From assembly GCA_964358645.1 (NCBI GenBank), contig CAYHPW010000002.1, positions 62,001-126,000 on the forward strand: 64,000 nucleotides of DNA, written 5' to 3'. Below the pieces are notes generated by a model. The model did not search any database and had not been told where the DNA came from. It saw only the letters and a list, made by a program, of their open reading frames with translations. A program made the translations under genes and the position numbers. The DNA comes from JBBTDV01 sp038042605 (GTDB lineage: Bacteria > Bdellovibrionota > UBA1018). Numbering within the stretch: the first letter of the stretch is position 1; each line of letters begins with the position of its first letter. Below, piece by piece: positions 53,096 to 61,433 of this stretch.

Positions 53096-53399
53096 TAAGG
53101 TCGTTCGAATAGATCGATTACTTCAAGTTGAGACGCTAAAGAAGTATTTGGCCAAAACTACATTTTATGAAAATTACCAACCGATTCCGAAGAAAAGCGT
53201 TGAGGCACTCATAAAATATCTTTCGTCACCTTGAAATGATCGCCACAAATGTAACAACCGCACATTTGACTACGTGGCTGAAAAAATATCAAGCTAAGGC
53301 AGGAAATCTACTAAGCGCACAAATGTTTGTTAAAAATTCTTAGACAAAACCAATGCGCAGTGTTAGTTACTTTTTCATTAAATATTAATTGGAGGCTTT
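53096..53399 (+). other. Spacer with two short open frames, no assigned gene
   Basis: A frame ending at 53234 would read VRIDRLLQVETLKKYLAKTT and further basic residues. Next to it, an ATG-started 35-codon frame at 53236-53343 contains LTTWLKKYQAKAGNLLSAQM. Both are short, lysine-rich and without homology that I can name. They may be remnants of a decayed gene or chance. AT-rich sequence follows, up to the GGAGG before the next gene. Confidence 0.25.
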
Positions 53400-53852
53400 A
53401 TGAAGTTTCAACCTTACTTTGGCTTTGTTTTATTTTGTTTATCTTTGAACGTTCATGCTGCAACCAGTATGAGTGCCATAGATGCAGTTAAATCAATTAA
53501 GCAGGAATTTCTCGGCTATAATAATTTTAGCGGCTCAGATAATAACGGCAATAAGTGTAAAATTACAATCGTCGACTTAGAAATCAATTTTTCAGGCATC
53601 CAAGTAAGAATCACCGATAATTTAAACAAGATTGTAGCTGCTGTATCAATTGATTCAAATCTACTAAGCGTCGCCAAGACAGTACGTAAACTTTCTAACC
53701 AGACAATTAATTTATACGAAATTTATGATAGTGAAATAAAAGACTCATCTTTGATTGCAATTTCTCACCATGAAGATGTGTTGGATTTTGATCTTGTGCT
53801 TATGCCCTCAGTTTTAAAAAACAAGCATGTCACTTGCTCCTACATTGAATAA
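53400..53852 (+). CDS. Hypothetical secreted protein (150 aa)
   Basis: GGAGG lies at good distance before the ATG. The N-terminus is a signal peptide (PYFGFVLFCLSLNVHA followed by AATS). The mature protein has two cysteines (NKCKITIVDLE and VTCSYIE), perhaps a disulfide, and beta-strand-like alternation. No family is recognised. The insertion sequence begins 18 bp after its stop. Confidence 0.65.
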   Translation: MKFQPYFGFVLFCLSLNVHAATSMSAIDAVKSIKQEFLGYNNFSGSDNNGNKCKITIVDLEINFSGIQVRITDNLNKIVAAVSIDSNLLSVAKTVRKLSNQTINLYEIYDSEIKDSSLIAISHHEDVLDFDLVLMPSVLKNKHVTCSYIE

Positions 53853-53870
53853 CTTAACTGGTCGTATATA

Positions 53871-53886
53871 GAGTCAGTTCGGAGTT
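53871..53886 (+). repeat. Left terminal inverted repeat of the IS
   Basis: GAGTCAGTTCGGAGTT, an exact reverse complement of the right end at 55500-55515. Confidence 0.9.
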
Positions 53887-53998
53887 GATGATTTGATTTT
53901 TAATTTTTGATCGGGCTGATTTTAGATTTTTGGATTTTCTTGTTTTTTGACTTTTTTCAGACTTAAACTGGAACCTTTTTTCACTTCAAACTCACCAC

Positions 53999-55354
53999 CT
54001 ACGTGGCGGCCATTTGCAATTTTACCTGCTCTCGAAGCAGTTTTCTGAGGTTGAAGCCGAAAATCGCACGCTGACCGTAGGTCCCCATTGCCGCCTTGCT
54101 GCGGGCATCCGGTTTGTTGAAGCCATAAATGGGACGCTTGATGGTCCCAATGCAACCCTCCACTTGGGCCCGCTCGCACTTCTTGATAACTTCTGCCATT
54201 GCTTCGCTCACCGCCCACTCTGCGTTGCCTGCAGGAGCAATTCCAACGTGAGTGACTCCCATTTTTTTTGCTCGCTTGATATTCACTTTGCTGTGACCAC
54301 CCCGATCGTACCCAAAAATTTCCGGAGCTATTTGGAACGTCACTTTGTGCAGTTTGAGCGCTTCGATGCAGAATTTCTTGTCCGAATAATGTCCGCCACC
54401 GTTGATTAAGAAACCTTGCACGAATCCTCCGCCTATTCGATTGATTCCCCACTTCGTTCCAAATTCGACCGCCTTCCCCGCTTTGCCGCGGACAATCGAG
54501 TATACCTCTGTCATTTTGAGGTGAATAATCTTCTTGGGAGCCACAAAACCTGTATCCATGAAATGCTTGATCTGAGGTAACAAACGATCCATTACTGCCG
54601 TCAGTCTTTCGAGTTCGCATTGAGCCTTGTTTTTTACCCTGCTCCCGCAATTCCCCAATGCTTGGCTCAATCTCTCGTGAAGATCCTTGATGACATGGTA
54701 GAGTTTTTTTCCAACCTTTACCTTCGCCTCCTTGCTCTTGGCAAAGAGATGGCTGTTTCGAACCAGTGCCTTGATCTTTTTCTATACTTCTTTGAACTTC
54801 TCCCGGACTCCAATTAATCCGCTGCCAGCTCGTTTGAGTTTCGCTCCCAAAATCTTCGCATAACGCGACATCAAACCCACCTCGTTTGGATAAGGAATTT
54901 TGGCCTCTTGAGCAGTGGTATCGCTCATCAAGCGAGAGGGATCGGCAAACCCCTTGTCCACCGCGATTTTCAGAATCGCAGAATTGATCGCACTCATTCC
55001 TTCCTCTCCCATCATCTGCGTAAACTCGAAGATCGTAATGTGATCGATCCGCCAATCCGTATCCGTCAAGCCACACAGAAATCGTGCTGGTGCATAATGC
55101 GCTATTAGATCTTCGGCATCCCGATACGTGAGATTCTTGACAGCCATCAGTGCCACGGCTCCCAATAGCTCCAGGTAATGCGGTTGAGGCCCTGTCGGCA
55201 ATTTGATTTTCTTCTCTCGAATTTCTATCTCTTGATCGATGAGCTCGTCCCAATCGATTTCTTTGGAGAGCCTCACCAGCTCGTGTTCTTCGCTCACAGT
55301 GATGCGTAACTGCATGTTCTCTGAAAAAAGGGACTCCTGACGACGACGTGCCAT
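53999..55354 (-). pseudogene. IS5-like DDE transposase interrupted by an in-frame TAG
   Basis: One reading frame runs from the ATG at 55354 to the stop at 53999. It is broken by a single TAG at 54782-54784, after LIGVREKFKEV; the frame resumes at once with KKIKALVRNSHLFAKSKEAK. N-terminal half: HYAPARFLCGLTDTDW and the first catalytic Asp in LMSDTTAQEAKIPYPNEVGL. C-terminal half: IFGYDRGGHSKVNIKRAKKM and the Glu region AQVEGCIGTIKRPIYGFNKP. The whole would be ~450 residues. It is inactive unless the amber codon is read through. The exact IS family (IS5 group or relative) needs a database comparison. Confidence 0.85.
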
Positions 55355-55499
55355 CTTCGTTCTCGTTTCTGATTTTTTGATTTAACTTCGTTTGGAGGGA
55401 AATTCTGTCCACGGTCACAAAAATACATTGGCAACAAATTACACTTTGGCAATAGAGGTTTGAAAGTTTTTCCGCAATTTTTATCGCATTTAGGCCGCT

Positions 55500-55515
55500 A
55501 ACTCCGAACTGACTC
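55500..55515 (-). repeat. Right terminal inverted repeat of the IS
   Basis: AACTCCGAACTGACTC, exact reverse complement of the left end at 53871-53886. Confidence 0.9.
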
Positions 55516-55745
55516 TAAATAAAAGGGAGATTGATTTCGTGGTACTGCGGGATAGGAAGCCGCTATTCGCTGTGGAGTGCAAAACTGGGGAAAAGCAAAT
55601 GTCGCCACATATCCCGTATTTCAGACAAAGAACTGCTATCCCAAAGTTTTACCAGGTACACATGGGCCAGATGCATCGCAGACCTATGGACGGTGTTGAG
55701 CTGCTACCCTTCATGGAATTCTGCCGAATAGAAAGCTTGCCGTAA
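55516..55745 (+). pseudogene. C-terminal remnant of a DUF4143-type AAA ATPase
   Basis: Directly after the IS right end the plus-strand frame reads REIDFVVLRDRKPLFAVECK, then TGEKQMSPHIPYF and IPKFYQVHMG. This is the PD-(D/E)xK-like end of ATP-binding proteins with a DUF4143 domain. It stops at 55745. The ATPase part is absent on the other side of the IS. The only in-frame ATG gives 68 residues; no ribosome-binding site is seen. A dead fragment. Confidence 0.75.
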
Positions 55746-55837
55746 TTTAAATTGTGCCTTACCCAGTCCAAAGCATCTTTACCTAGGTGTGATAGCGCCG
55801 AACTGGCGTTATTGATTTACCGAGTTTAGGTTGATTA

Positions 55838-56272
55838 TTATTTGGCCCCAAATTTTTTCGGAGACATAATTCTTTGCAATTTTTGAATGGCGCCAATAAA
55901 AGCCACCAGCGAGCGATACCCCTCCGGCAAGCCACCCAAGAAAAGGTCATAATCGATTTTTCCATACTCATGGACAAGCAGGTTGCGAAGCCCTACAGCT
56001 TTCACGAGATTCAAGGCAATTCTTTTCGAAACAAGTTTTTTTTGGCCAAGCACAATAAACACGTCCCTGCTAGCTGTTGGAACAGGCGCTCCTTGGATTG
56101 CAAGTAAGCGCCGACCTATTGCCACGCTTTGGTCAACAGATAGTTGGACCAGTCTTTCAATTTCATAATGGTTAGACTCTTGGGCCCTTCGTGACGAAGA
56201 CACATGAGGCTTCAGGTCATTCAGAACCTCCAGAAGGGAAGTCATTTTTTCGCGAATAACCTCAGGCGACAC
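55838..56272 (-). CDS. hepT: HepT-like toxin (HEPN domain RNase)
   Basis: A helical HEPN protein of 144 residues from the GTG at 56272. The catalytic R-x4-H-x-Y motif is intact in RNLLVHEYGKIDY. The GTG overlaps the mntA stop by 11 bp and gives the N-terminus VSPEVIREKM typical of the family; the frame to 56353 lies inside mntA. HepT cleaves RNA and is silenced when MntA adds AMP to the Tyr of this motif. It is embedded among IS fragments. Confidence 0.87.
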   Translation of the reverse strand: MSPEVIREKMTSLLEVLNDLKPHVSSSRRAQESNHYEIERLVQLSVDQSVAIGRRLLAIQGAPVPTASRDVFIVLGQKKLVSKRIALNLVKAVGLRNLLVHEYGKIDYDLFLGGLPEGYRSLVAFIGAIQKLQRIMSPKKFGAK

Positions 56273-56708
56273 GAAGCCTCCGATAAGCTTTTCGGAGCCA
56301 CTCAGTCTGTTGGGCTTGAGGAAACGCAAGGATCTCATCCTCAGCAATAGCAAGAAGCGGTTCTATTTTATTGATATAATCGATCAAGCCGTTTTGTGGA
56401 GCTTCATATAACGCTACTGACTCGGTAGCAATCTCACGGATAAGAACAGGATTTAAGTTTGAGCTTAGTATAATTATGTCGACGGATTTCCCAAAGATTC
56501 CCTCTAACAATCCAGACAACTCGCTAAGTGCCTTCAATCCAAGATTCTTTCCTATAGCGACATCAAGATCGCGGGCTTTGGATAAATTCTGAAGTGCGCT
56601 ACCAAACACCCGGATAAAAGTTAAACCTAGCTTGTTTGCCAGTGCTTCCAAAGCATTACGTTCTTTCATCCGTAGTTTAAAATTTGATCTTGATGATCTA
56701 CTAAGCAT
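56262..56708 (-). CDS. mntA: MntA-like antitoxin nucleotidyltransferase
   Basis: A minimal nucleotidyltransferase: FIRVFGSALQNLSKARDLDV has the Gly-Ser and Asp-x-Asp of the MNT active site, and SVDIIILSSNLNPVL supplies the third acidic residue. 148 residues; the ATG at 56669 (MKERN) is an alternative start closer to the family's normal length. In the known type VII system the enzyme AMPylates HepT to neutralise it. First gene of the pair, overlapping hepT. Confidence 0.85.
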   Translation of the reverse strand: MLSRSSRSNFKLRMKERNALEALANKLGLTFIRVFGSALQNLSKARDLDVAIGKNLGLKALSELSGLLEGIFGKSVDIIILSSNLNPVLIREIATESVALYEAPQNGLIDYINKIEPLLAIAEDEILAFPQAQQTEWLRKAYRRLRVA

Positions 56709-56896
56709 ATTAATACTTATACCATCAATATAGTGTTGTTACGTAATATTTTGCCATCCTGGCCTGGAATGAAGGTCCGCGTAGTTACTTATTTCGGCTT
56801 TGGCCTAGATTCTGCCCAATAGGTTAAGGCTGCCACAAAGGCTGTTGGGAAGAATTCGATATACCCTGAAAAAAGCCACATAAAATATGGTAATCT

Positions 56897-57307
56897 TTAA
56901 TAAGCAGAGCCCATTGAGGGGCTGTTGCCGAATGGGCATTTCTTTGAATTTTGTAAAAAATTAGTCTCATTTTTTATTTTTAGGGCGTGTTTTGAAAAAT
57001 AGGTAAAATCAGGTGTTTTATCTAAAAGCTCAAATCCACAAAACCACTTAACTGCTACATTCTCGTCTATTGCTCGTTCCATGTCTCTATCAGAATAGTC
57101 TTCCATAAATTGCAAAATCAGAGCTTTAACTCCTTGTTCAATCTCATATCCAGGAGCTCCTTTATCGGAGTAAAGTCTTCTAAATTCCCTACAAATTGGC
57201 TTGAAATTAAACACCTTCAAAACCTTCCTGTACGGGTGATCTTTTACAACTAATTGTTCAGTGGTAATTGTTTGAAATTGGAGTTGAATATTTTCTTTTA
57301 GCGGCAT
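56897..57307 (-). pseudogene. N-terminal fragment of an IS5-type transposase
   Basis: The first ~105 residues resemble the N-terminal domain of IS5-type transposases: YSDKGAPGYEIEQGVKALIL, DRDMERAIDENVAVKWFCGF and DKTPDFTYFSKHALKI. The catalytic domain is absent; after residue ~120 the frame runs through the terminal repeat and stops just outside it. It is the only gene of the deleted element and cannot be an active transposase. It may still bind the repeats. Confidence 0.8.
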
Positions 57308-57370
57308 TGATAAAATCTAAATCAATCCCTGCTGTTTGCCACAAAAAAATGCCCATTCGGCAACAGCCCC
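56918..57370. mobile_element. Internally deleted, non-autonomous IS5-type element
   Basis: 24-bp perfect inverted repeats (GGGGCTGTTGCCGAATGGGC continuing ATTT at 56918-56941; its reverse complement at 57347-57370) bound a 453-bp element. With one mismatch the repeat extends ~6 bp further inward. Inside is only the transposase N-terminal fragment. The right end is fused in frame to a metalloprotease-like reading frame. A clear target duplication is not visible. Confidence 0.85.
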
Positions 57371-58020
57371 TTATAGCGAAAGTTAACAGCAAATATATTC
57401 CAAGAAAAGCCACAACCGGATTTTATCCAAACAGTGACATCCTCATCAGCCGTGAATTGAATATAAATTCGACTATCCCGGAACTGACATCCATCCTCTT
57501 GCACGAGATTGGCCATCACCTCGGGCATCATGACGAGAATGAGTTGGCTGAACCTGATTTTGATACCCCTCTATTGCTCGATAAGTTCGCCGAAGAATTA
57601 GTCAAGGCAGCAATTTCGATTAGTGATGGTTTTAGAAATAAAATAGAAGGCCGGATCCAGATCGTAGTGATTCAAAATACTGACAAATCACCAACACTTG
57701 ATATAAATCGCCGAGCACACAGCACCGTCTGGTCTACATTATCTGCACTTATACCTAGTAATAGTGTTTACACATTCAATATGATGGGAGAGATATCAGT
57801 ATTCAAGGTCCTTGAGCGATCGAATGATTCTAAAGTTGATCAAATGCAGCTTGCAGTTCTTATTGATAGCATTTTCCGAAACATCCGCTGGGCAGAGCTC
57901 GAGTACGGCGTAAGTGATCCAGTACTTCACGTATACAATACACTTGCTCAAGCAAATTCAAAAAATGTCGTTTGGTTCGCAGACCGCATGGATGAAATCT
58001 ACCATTTTCTCGGTGAGTGA
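57349..58020 (+). pseudogene. 5'-truncated zinc metalloprotease-like gene starting in an IS repeat
   Basis: From ~57371 the frame reads SKYIPRKATTGFYPNSDILI and then ILLHEIGHHLGHHDENE, a zincin HExxH motif with a following His and acidic residue. The C-terminal ~150 residues are unassigned and have no membrane segment. There is no native start codon between the IS end and the active site. The only ATG close by (57349) lies inside the terminal repeat and gives MPIRQQPLIAK. The 5' part has thus been replaced by the IS. It is either a pseudogene or a new hybrid start; a longer frame from 57268 lies antisense to the transposase fragment. Confidence 0.65.
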
Positions 58021-58085
58021 TTGGGCAAAGATATTCAAATAGGGCAACGCAAATACGGACAGTCTTCTTAGCCACCAACAGATCT

Positions 58086-58114
58086 AGCTCCTCTCGAGTC
58101 AGTCGAGGGGAGCT
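58086..58114. repeat. 12-bp hairpin
   Basis: AGCTCCTCTCGA and TCGAGGGGAGCT flank a GTCAG loop; one T-G pair is imperfect. It lacks a T-run. It lies downstream of the ATPase remnant and may be a former terminator or chance. Confidence 0.35.
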
Positions 58115-58132
58115 TGTGCCGCTTATCCAGCT

Positions 58133-58304
58133 TTACAAAAGCCACTTCCATGCTGGCGGTTACGGAAATCTTGGCGCCGTCGCTCCTTACTTCACGCTCA
58201 TCATCCAAGGTGATAATCAACCCTTCCTTTAATTTTAAAATTTTGCAGGCTTCAATGATACCACTGTAATCACGGTCAGTGCTTGTTTTAGTGCCTACCA
58301 GAGT
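58133..58304 (-). pseudogene. C-terminal remnant of a DUF4143-like AAA ATPase, with a frameshift
   Basis: The minus strand reads TKTSTDRDYSGIIEACKILK, then LKEGLIITLDDE and VRSDGAKISV. At that point the expected ending PAWKWLL-stop is found in the next frame (PPAWKWLL, stop at 58133), so one base has been gained or lost. The ATPase domain is missing: the fragment begins next to the histidine kinase stop. The family is inferred from the typical ILKLKEGLIITLD end. Confidence 0.65.
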
Positions 58305-59828
58305 TCACCACGGCGGATCTTTTCCGACGATGCCCTTAACCCAAGCCATTGCTGGAAATCTGTCAGGAGGATGGCCTGTTGCTAAATAAATTTTGGTGAA
58401 ACCTATTTCAGCAATCTTGCGTGATATGTCCTCACCCTTTATCCCGCCACCCAATTCAACATCCACATAAACCGGGGTGTCACGCGCAATACCAGCCATG
58501 ACCTGCAGGAACTCCTCCGGCGTTGAAAATGCCGTAAAAGAACGGCCACTATTTCTTGCTGAATATTCCCAAGTCGATCGCACCAGCTCATCGTCATCAA
58601 TCAATACAGCGTCAAGTCGCTTTTCTGTCGCTATAGGAGCCTGCCTTCTTGGATGTCTTCTTGGAAGCGTGATATTAACCGACGTCCCGCGGCCAACCTC
58701 AGACTCGATCATAAGCGTGCCGCCCCAAGCTTCAATAGAAGTTCTGGCGTGAAAAAGTCCGAGGCCGGATCCTTCCGGCTTACCGTAAGATACCCCTCGC
58801 AGAGTTAGGCGTGGAAGAATGTCTGGCGGTATGCCCTTTCCATTATCTTTCACAGACAGGAATATCTGGTCGGTATTACTAGAAAGAATAATGTCAACAC
58901 TGCCGGGAAACGGCAAAGCCTCCACGCTGTTATTCACTAAATTCGAAAGCACCCTCTTAAATTCCACAGGCTGCACATCAGCATAGAGTTCATCTGAGGA
59001 AGCATCAATCCGAAGGTTAATCTTTATGCCAGCACGGGAGCGGAACTGGAGCTGCTTTTCCAAAAGCAAGTCACCAAGCAAAACAGCAAGCTGCTTTGTT
59101 GATACATTCTCTGTGGCGGTCTCCGGTATTTGTCGGCGGCTTACGGCCCAATTCTGTGAGAGCAGATTATTGGCGATGTCCTTAATGCGGCTTTCGGCAT
59201 TTCGGATCATGAGACGTTTTTCTTCTGGTAACTGTTCCAGATCTAGAAGTACGGCCTCCAAAGCGGCAAGCGGGGATTTGATATCGTGAGCGACTTGAGT
59301 GGCGAGTTTACCAAGACTTGCTTCAGCTTCTTTCAAATGAAGCTGAAGGCGGAGATTTTCCTCCACAGCCTGCTTCGAGGACCGCAGCGCGAATGCCCAG
59401 GCCACTGTGCCAGCAAAACCAGCAATGATCATCGCAGCTAGGCACCACAGCAAAAGAGCCAGTAAAGCTGGCGTAAAAGTCAAAACAACTTTTAGAGGAG
59501 GATTAAATTGCATGAGCTCAAGCTCAATCGTCTGGGCATAAAATGGTATTTTTTTAAACACGAGAGTGGGCACCGAAGCCAGTACATCGCCTTGTTCATT
59601 GATCACACGGACAGCGCAAACATCATGTCTGGTCGAACTGCAAAAAATACGTGAAAGAGTTTGAACGGCTTCCAAAGCGCCTTCCTGTGCTGGTGATTCC
59701 CGCAGGAATTGCTGGGCGGAAGCCGCGACTCCGCGCTCACTATAACGAAAAGCAAAATAAGTTCCGGTGATAGAAAGAAAGCATACAGCAATAAGCAGAA
59801 AAAACACCGGCCTCTTGACTATACGCAT
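58305..59828 (-). CDS. Membrane hybrid histidine kinase with C-terminal receiver-like domain
   Basis: 507 residues. Helix 1 (FFLLIAVCFLSITGTYFAF) and helix 2 (LLALLLWCLAAMIIAGFAGT) enclose a periplasmic sensor of ~90 residues with two Cys. The H-box is LATQVAHDIKSPLAALEAVL (His ~182). The ATPase domain shows NLVNNSVEAL (N-box), VKDNGKGIPPDI, GSGLGLFHAR and GRGTSVNITLP. From ~405 a receiver-like domain follows: VLIDDDELV, the phospho-accepting Asp in VYVDVELGGG and Lys in VGKDPPW. It is divergent from the peptide-binding lipoprotein gene, 57 bp apart, so it may control that gene or sense the same ligand. Confidence 0.88.
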   Translation of the reverse strand: MRIVKRPVFFLLIAVCFLSITGTYFAFRYSERGVAASAQQFLRESPAQEGALEAVQTLSRIFCSSTRHDVCAVRVINEQGDVLASVPTLVFKKIPFYAQTIELELMQFNPPLKVVLTFTPALLALLLWCLAAMIIAGFAGTVAWAFALRSSKQAVEENLRLQLHLKEAEASLGKLATQVAHDIKSPLAALEAVLLDLEQLPEEKRLMIRNAESRIKDIANNLLSQNWAVSRRQIPETATENVSTKQLAVLLGDLLLEKQLQFRSRAGIKINLRIDASSDELYADVQPVEFKRVLSNLVNNSVEALPFPGSVDIILSSNTDQIFLSVKDNGKGIPPDILPRLTLRGVSYGKPEGSGLGLFHARTSIEAWGGTLMIESEVGRGTSVNITLPRRHPRRQAPIATEKRLDAVLIDDDELVRSTWEYSARNSGRSFTAFSTPEEFLQVMAGIARDTPVYVDVELGGGIKGEDISRKIAEIGFTKIYLATGHPPDRFPAMAWVKGIVGKDPPW

Positions 59829-59885
59829 TATGTCGTGATAACGAATATCTGCATTTTGGTAAAGGTCATTTTTTTTGGGGGGAAA

Positions 59886-61433
59886 ATGAAGCGTCCCTTG
59901 CCGATGTTAAAGCAGTTTTTATTACCGGTACTCACCCTAACAATCTGCCTTGCGGGTTCTTGGGGGTGTAATGTGACTTCCCCCTCCAAGAATATCCGCG
60001 ACACGGTTTTTATCCCTTATATGATCAGCACCATGCCTGACCCGTTAACAATCGTGTGGTCAGGAGATTGGGCAGCCGCTCATCATTTATGGACGACACT
60101 GGTTGGACTCAAGGCGGATGGAACTCCCGTTCCACGTCTAGCTAGTTCCTGGAATTTTTCTGAGGACAGAAAAAAGTGGACGTTCAACCTTGTGCCAAAT
60201 CGTAAATGGTCCGATGGTTCCGTGATCACCACCGAACAAGTGGTTGCCTCGCTTAATATTTCCCTCAAGGGAACTTCTCACACAGATCTGTCTGGCTCTA
60301 TCATCTCAATCAGCGGGAAAAATGATACCGTTGTTTTCGAGCTAAAAAGGCCGGTACCAGCTCTTCTCGTCACGCTGTCTTATATCGATTGGGCAATTTT
60401 GCATCCAGATACCGTGGACATAGGCAGCCAGAAACCAAAACTGAAATCGACATCACCGGTTTCGGGACAGTTCACACTTACAAACGTTAAAAAAGCGAGT
60501 GGGCCCGTTGAACAGTTGGAATTTATCCGTAACAAGTTTTCTGTCGATCCGATTACACTGAATATCAACCACGGTTTTCTCTCTTATTTTCCAGATTGTG
60601 AATGGTTGGCCATGAATCAAGACCGGGCGCTTGCGTTTCGTAGTTTTGCCGAGAACATGACGGAACATTGCCGAAGCAGCCTGGAAAAAGAATTCAACAT
60701 CATGAAGCTGCAGCCCACTTGGGTTATAGGAGCCCAGTTCACCGCTAGCGGCGAAAAACATTTTTCATCATTGGAGCGTCAAGCACTACTGGTGCTTCTC
60801 CACAAGGATATAGAAAAAACCAAACCTTCCTTCGGCGTGCAAAGAGCTACTGGACTACTGCCTCCATACATGTTTGGCGCGCTATCAGAGGAAGAATTTG
60901 CAGTGTTTCTAACTGCCCTTGAGCGATCAATTCAGAAAACCAATTTTTCAAATCTCAAAGGCAAAACGATCCGGCTGGTTACGATGGAGCTATGGGAAAA
61001 ATGGGGGAGCTTCAAGTGGCTCAAAGACGCGCTTACCCGTATAGGTATTCATGTTGAAGCCAAGGCCCTCCCTAGATCCGAGTATTTCAACGCCATGGGC
61101 ACCGATGCGATAGAGCAGCGGTTTGACTTTAACTTTATTCCAACCGGAGTGGGCGATCCCGATCCTGATGGAACCTGGCAGACGGCATCGAAGAATTTTT
61201 TTCCCGGTTCCATTGACCTTGCCCACGTTAGCGCCGCTTTTTTTGAAACGGACCACACTAAGCGCGCCGCGCTTTACAAAAACATGGCAAGGGAGTTTCT
61301 TTCAAAGGCGTCATTTCTGCCGTTCAAATTTGACTCACCTTATGTAGGAGTCCACAAATCATTAAAGCTCGGTGACGTGGCACCTTTTCGGGCCGGGCTA
61401 ACGCTTTATGATCTTGCGCCAGCCAATCAGTGA
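59886..61433 (+). CDS. ABC-type oligopeptide-binding lipoprotein (SBP_bac_5)
   Basis: The ATG at 59886 follows a G-rich ribosome-binding site and gives a lipoprotein signal (LLPVLTLTICLAGSWGC, Cys28). TLVGLKADGTPVPRLASSWN and KWTFNLVPNRKWSDGSVITT are the family 5 solute-binding signature, and FNFIPTGVGDPDPDG matches the lower lobe. The frame extends to 59709 but that part is antisense to the kinase. Its binding partner (permease and ATPase genes) is not in the window. It overlaps the YcaO gene at its 3' end, so the two are one transcription unit. Confidence 0.88.
   Translation: MKRPLPMLKQFLLPVLTLTICLAGSWGCNVTSPSKNIRDTVFIPYMISTMPDPLTIVWSGDWAAAHHLWTTLVGLKADGTPVPRLASSWNFSEDRKKWTFNLVPNRKWSDGSVITTEQVVASLNISLKGTSHTDLSGSIISISGKNDTVVFELKRPVPALLVTLSYIDWAILHPDTVDIGSQKPKLKSTSPVSGQFTLTNVKKASGPVEQLEFIRNKFSVDPITLNINHGFLSYFPDCEWLAMNQDRALAFRSFAENMTEHCRSSLEKEFNIMKLQPTWVIGAQFTASGEKHFSSLERQALLVLLHKDIEKTKPSFGVQRATGLLPPYMFGALSEEEFAVFLTALERSIQKTNFSNLKGKTIRLVTMELWEKWGSFKWLKDALTRIGIHVEAKALPRSEYFNAMGTDAIEQRFDFNFIPTGVGDPDPDGTWQTASKNFFPGSIDLAHVSAAFFETDHTKRAALYKNMAREFLSKASFLPFKFDSPYVGVHKSLKLGDVAPFRAGLTLYDLAPANQ

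Larger units (their letters stand above)
53871..55515. mobile_element. Insertion sequence with perfect 16-bp terminal inverted repeats
   Basis: GAGTCAGTTCGGAGTT at 53871-53886 is repeated inverted at 55500-55515, without a mismatch; the next two bases outward (TA) also fit, as either part of the repeat or a TA target duplication. The 1645-bp element holds one minus-strand DDE transposase reading frame interrupted by a stop. The right end abuts the truncated C-terminus of a DUF4143-type ATPase gene, so insertion was accompanied by loss of that gene's 5' part. Confidence 0.9.

Noticed and set aside
53922..55418. 498-codon minus-strand open frame covering the IS
   Set aside because: It runs one frame off the real transposase, its product is a low-complexity Ser/Gly/Arg mix with no family features, and the true frame has clear DDE-transposase motifs.
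59709..59885. N-terminal extension of the peptide-binding protein
   Set aside because: It is antisense to the kinase start and would bury the lipoprotein signal that begins at 59886.
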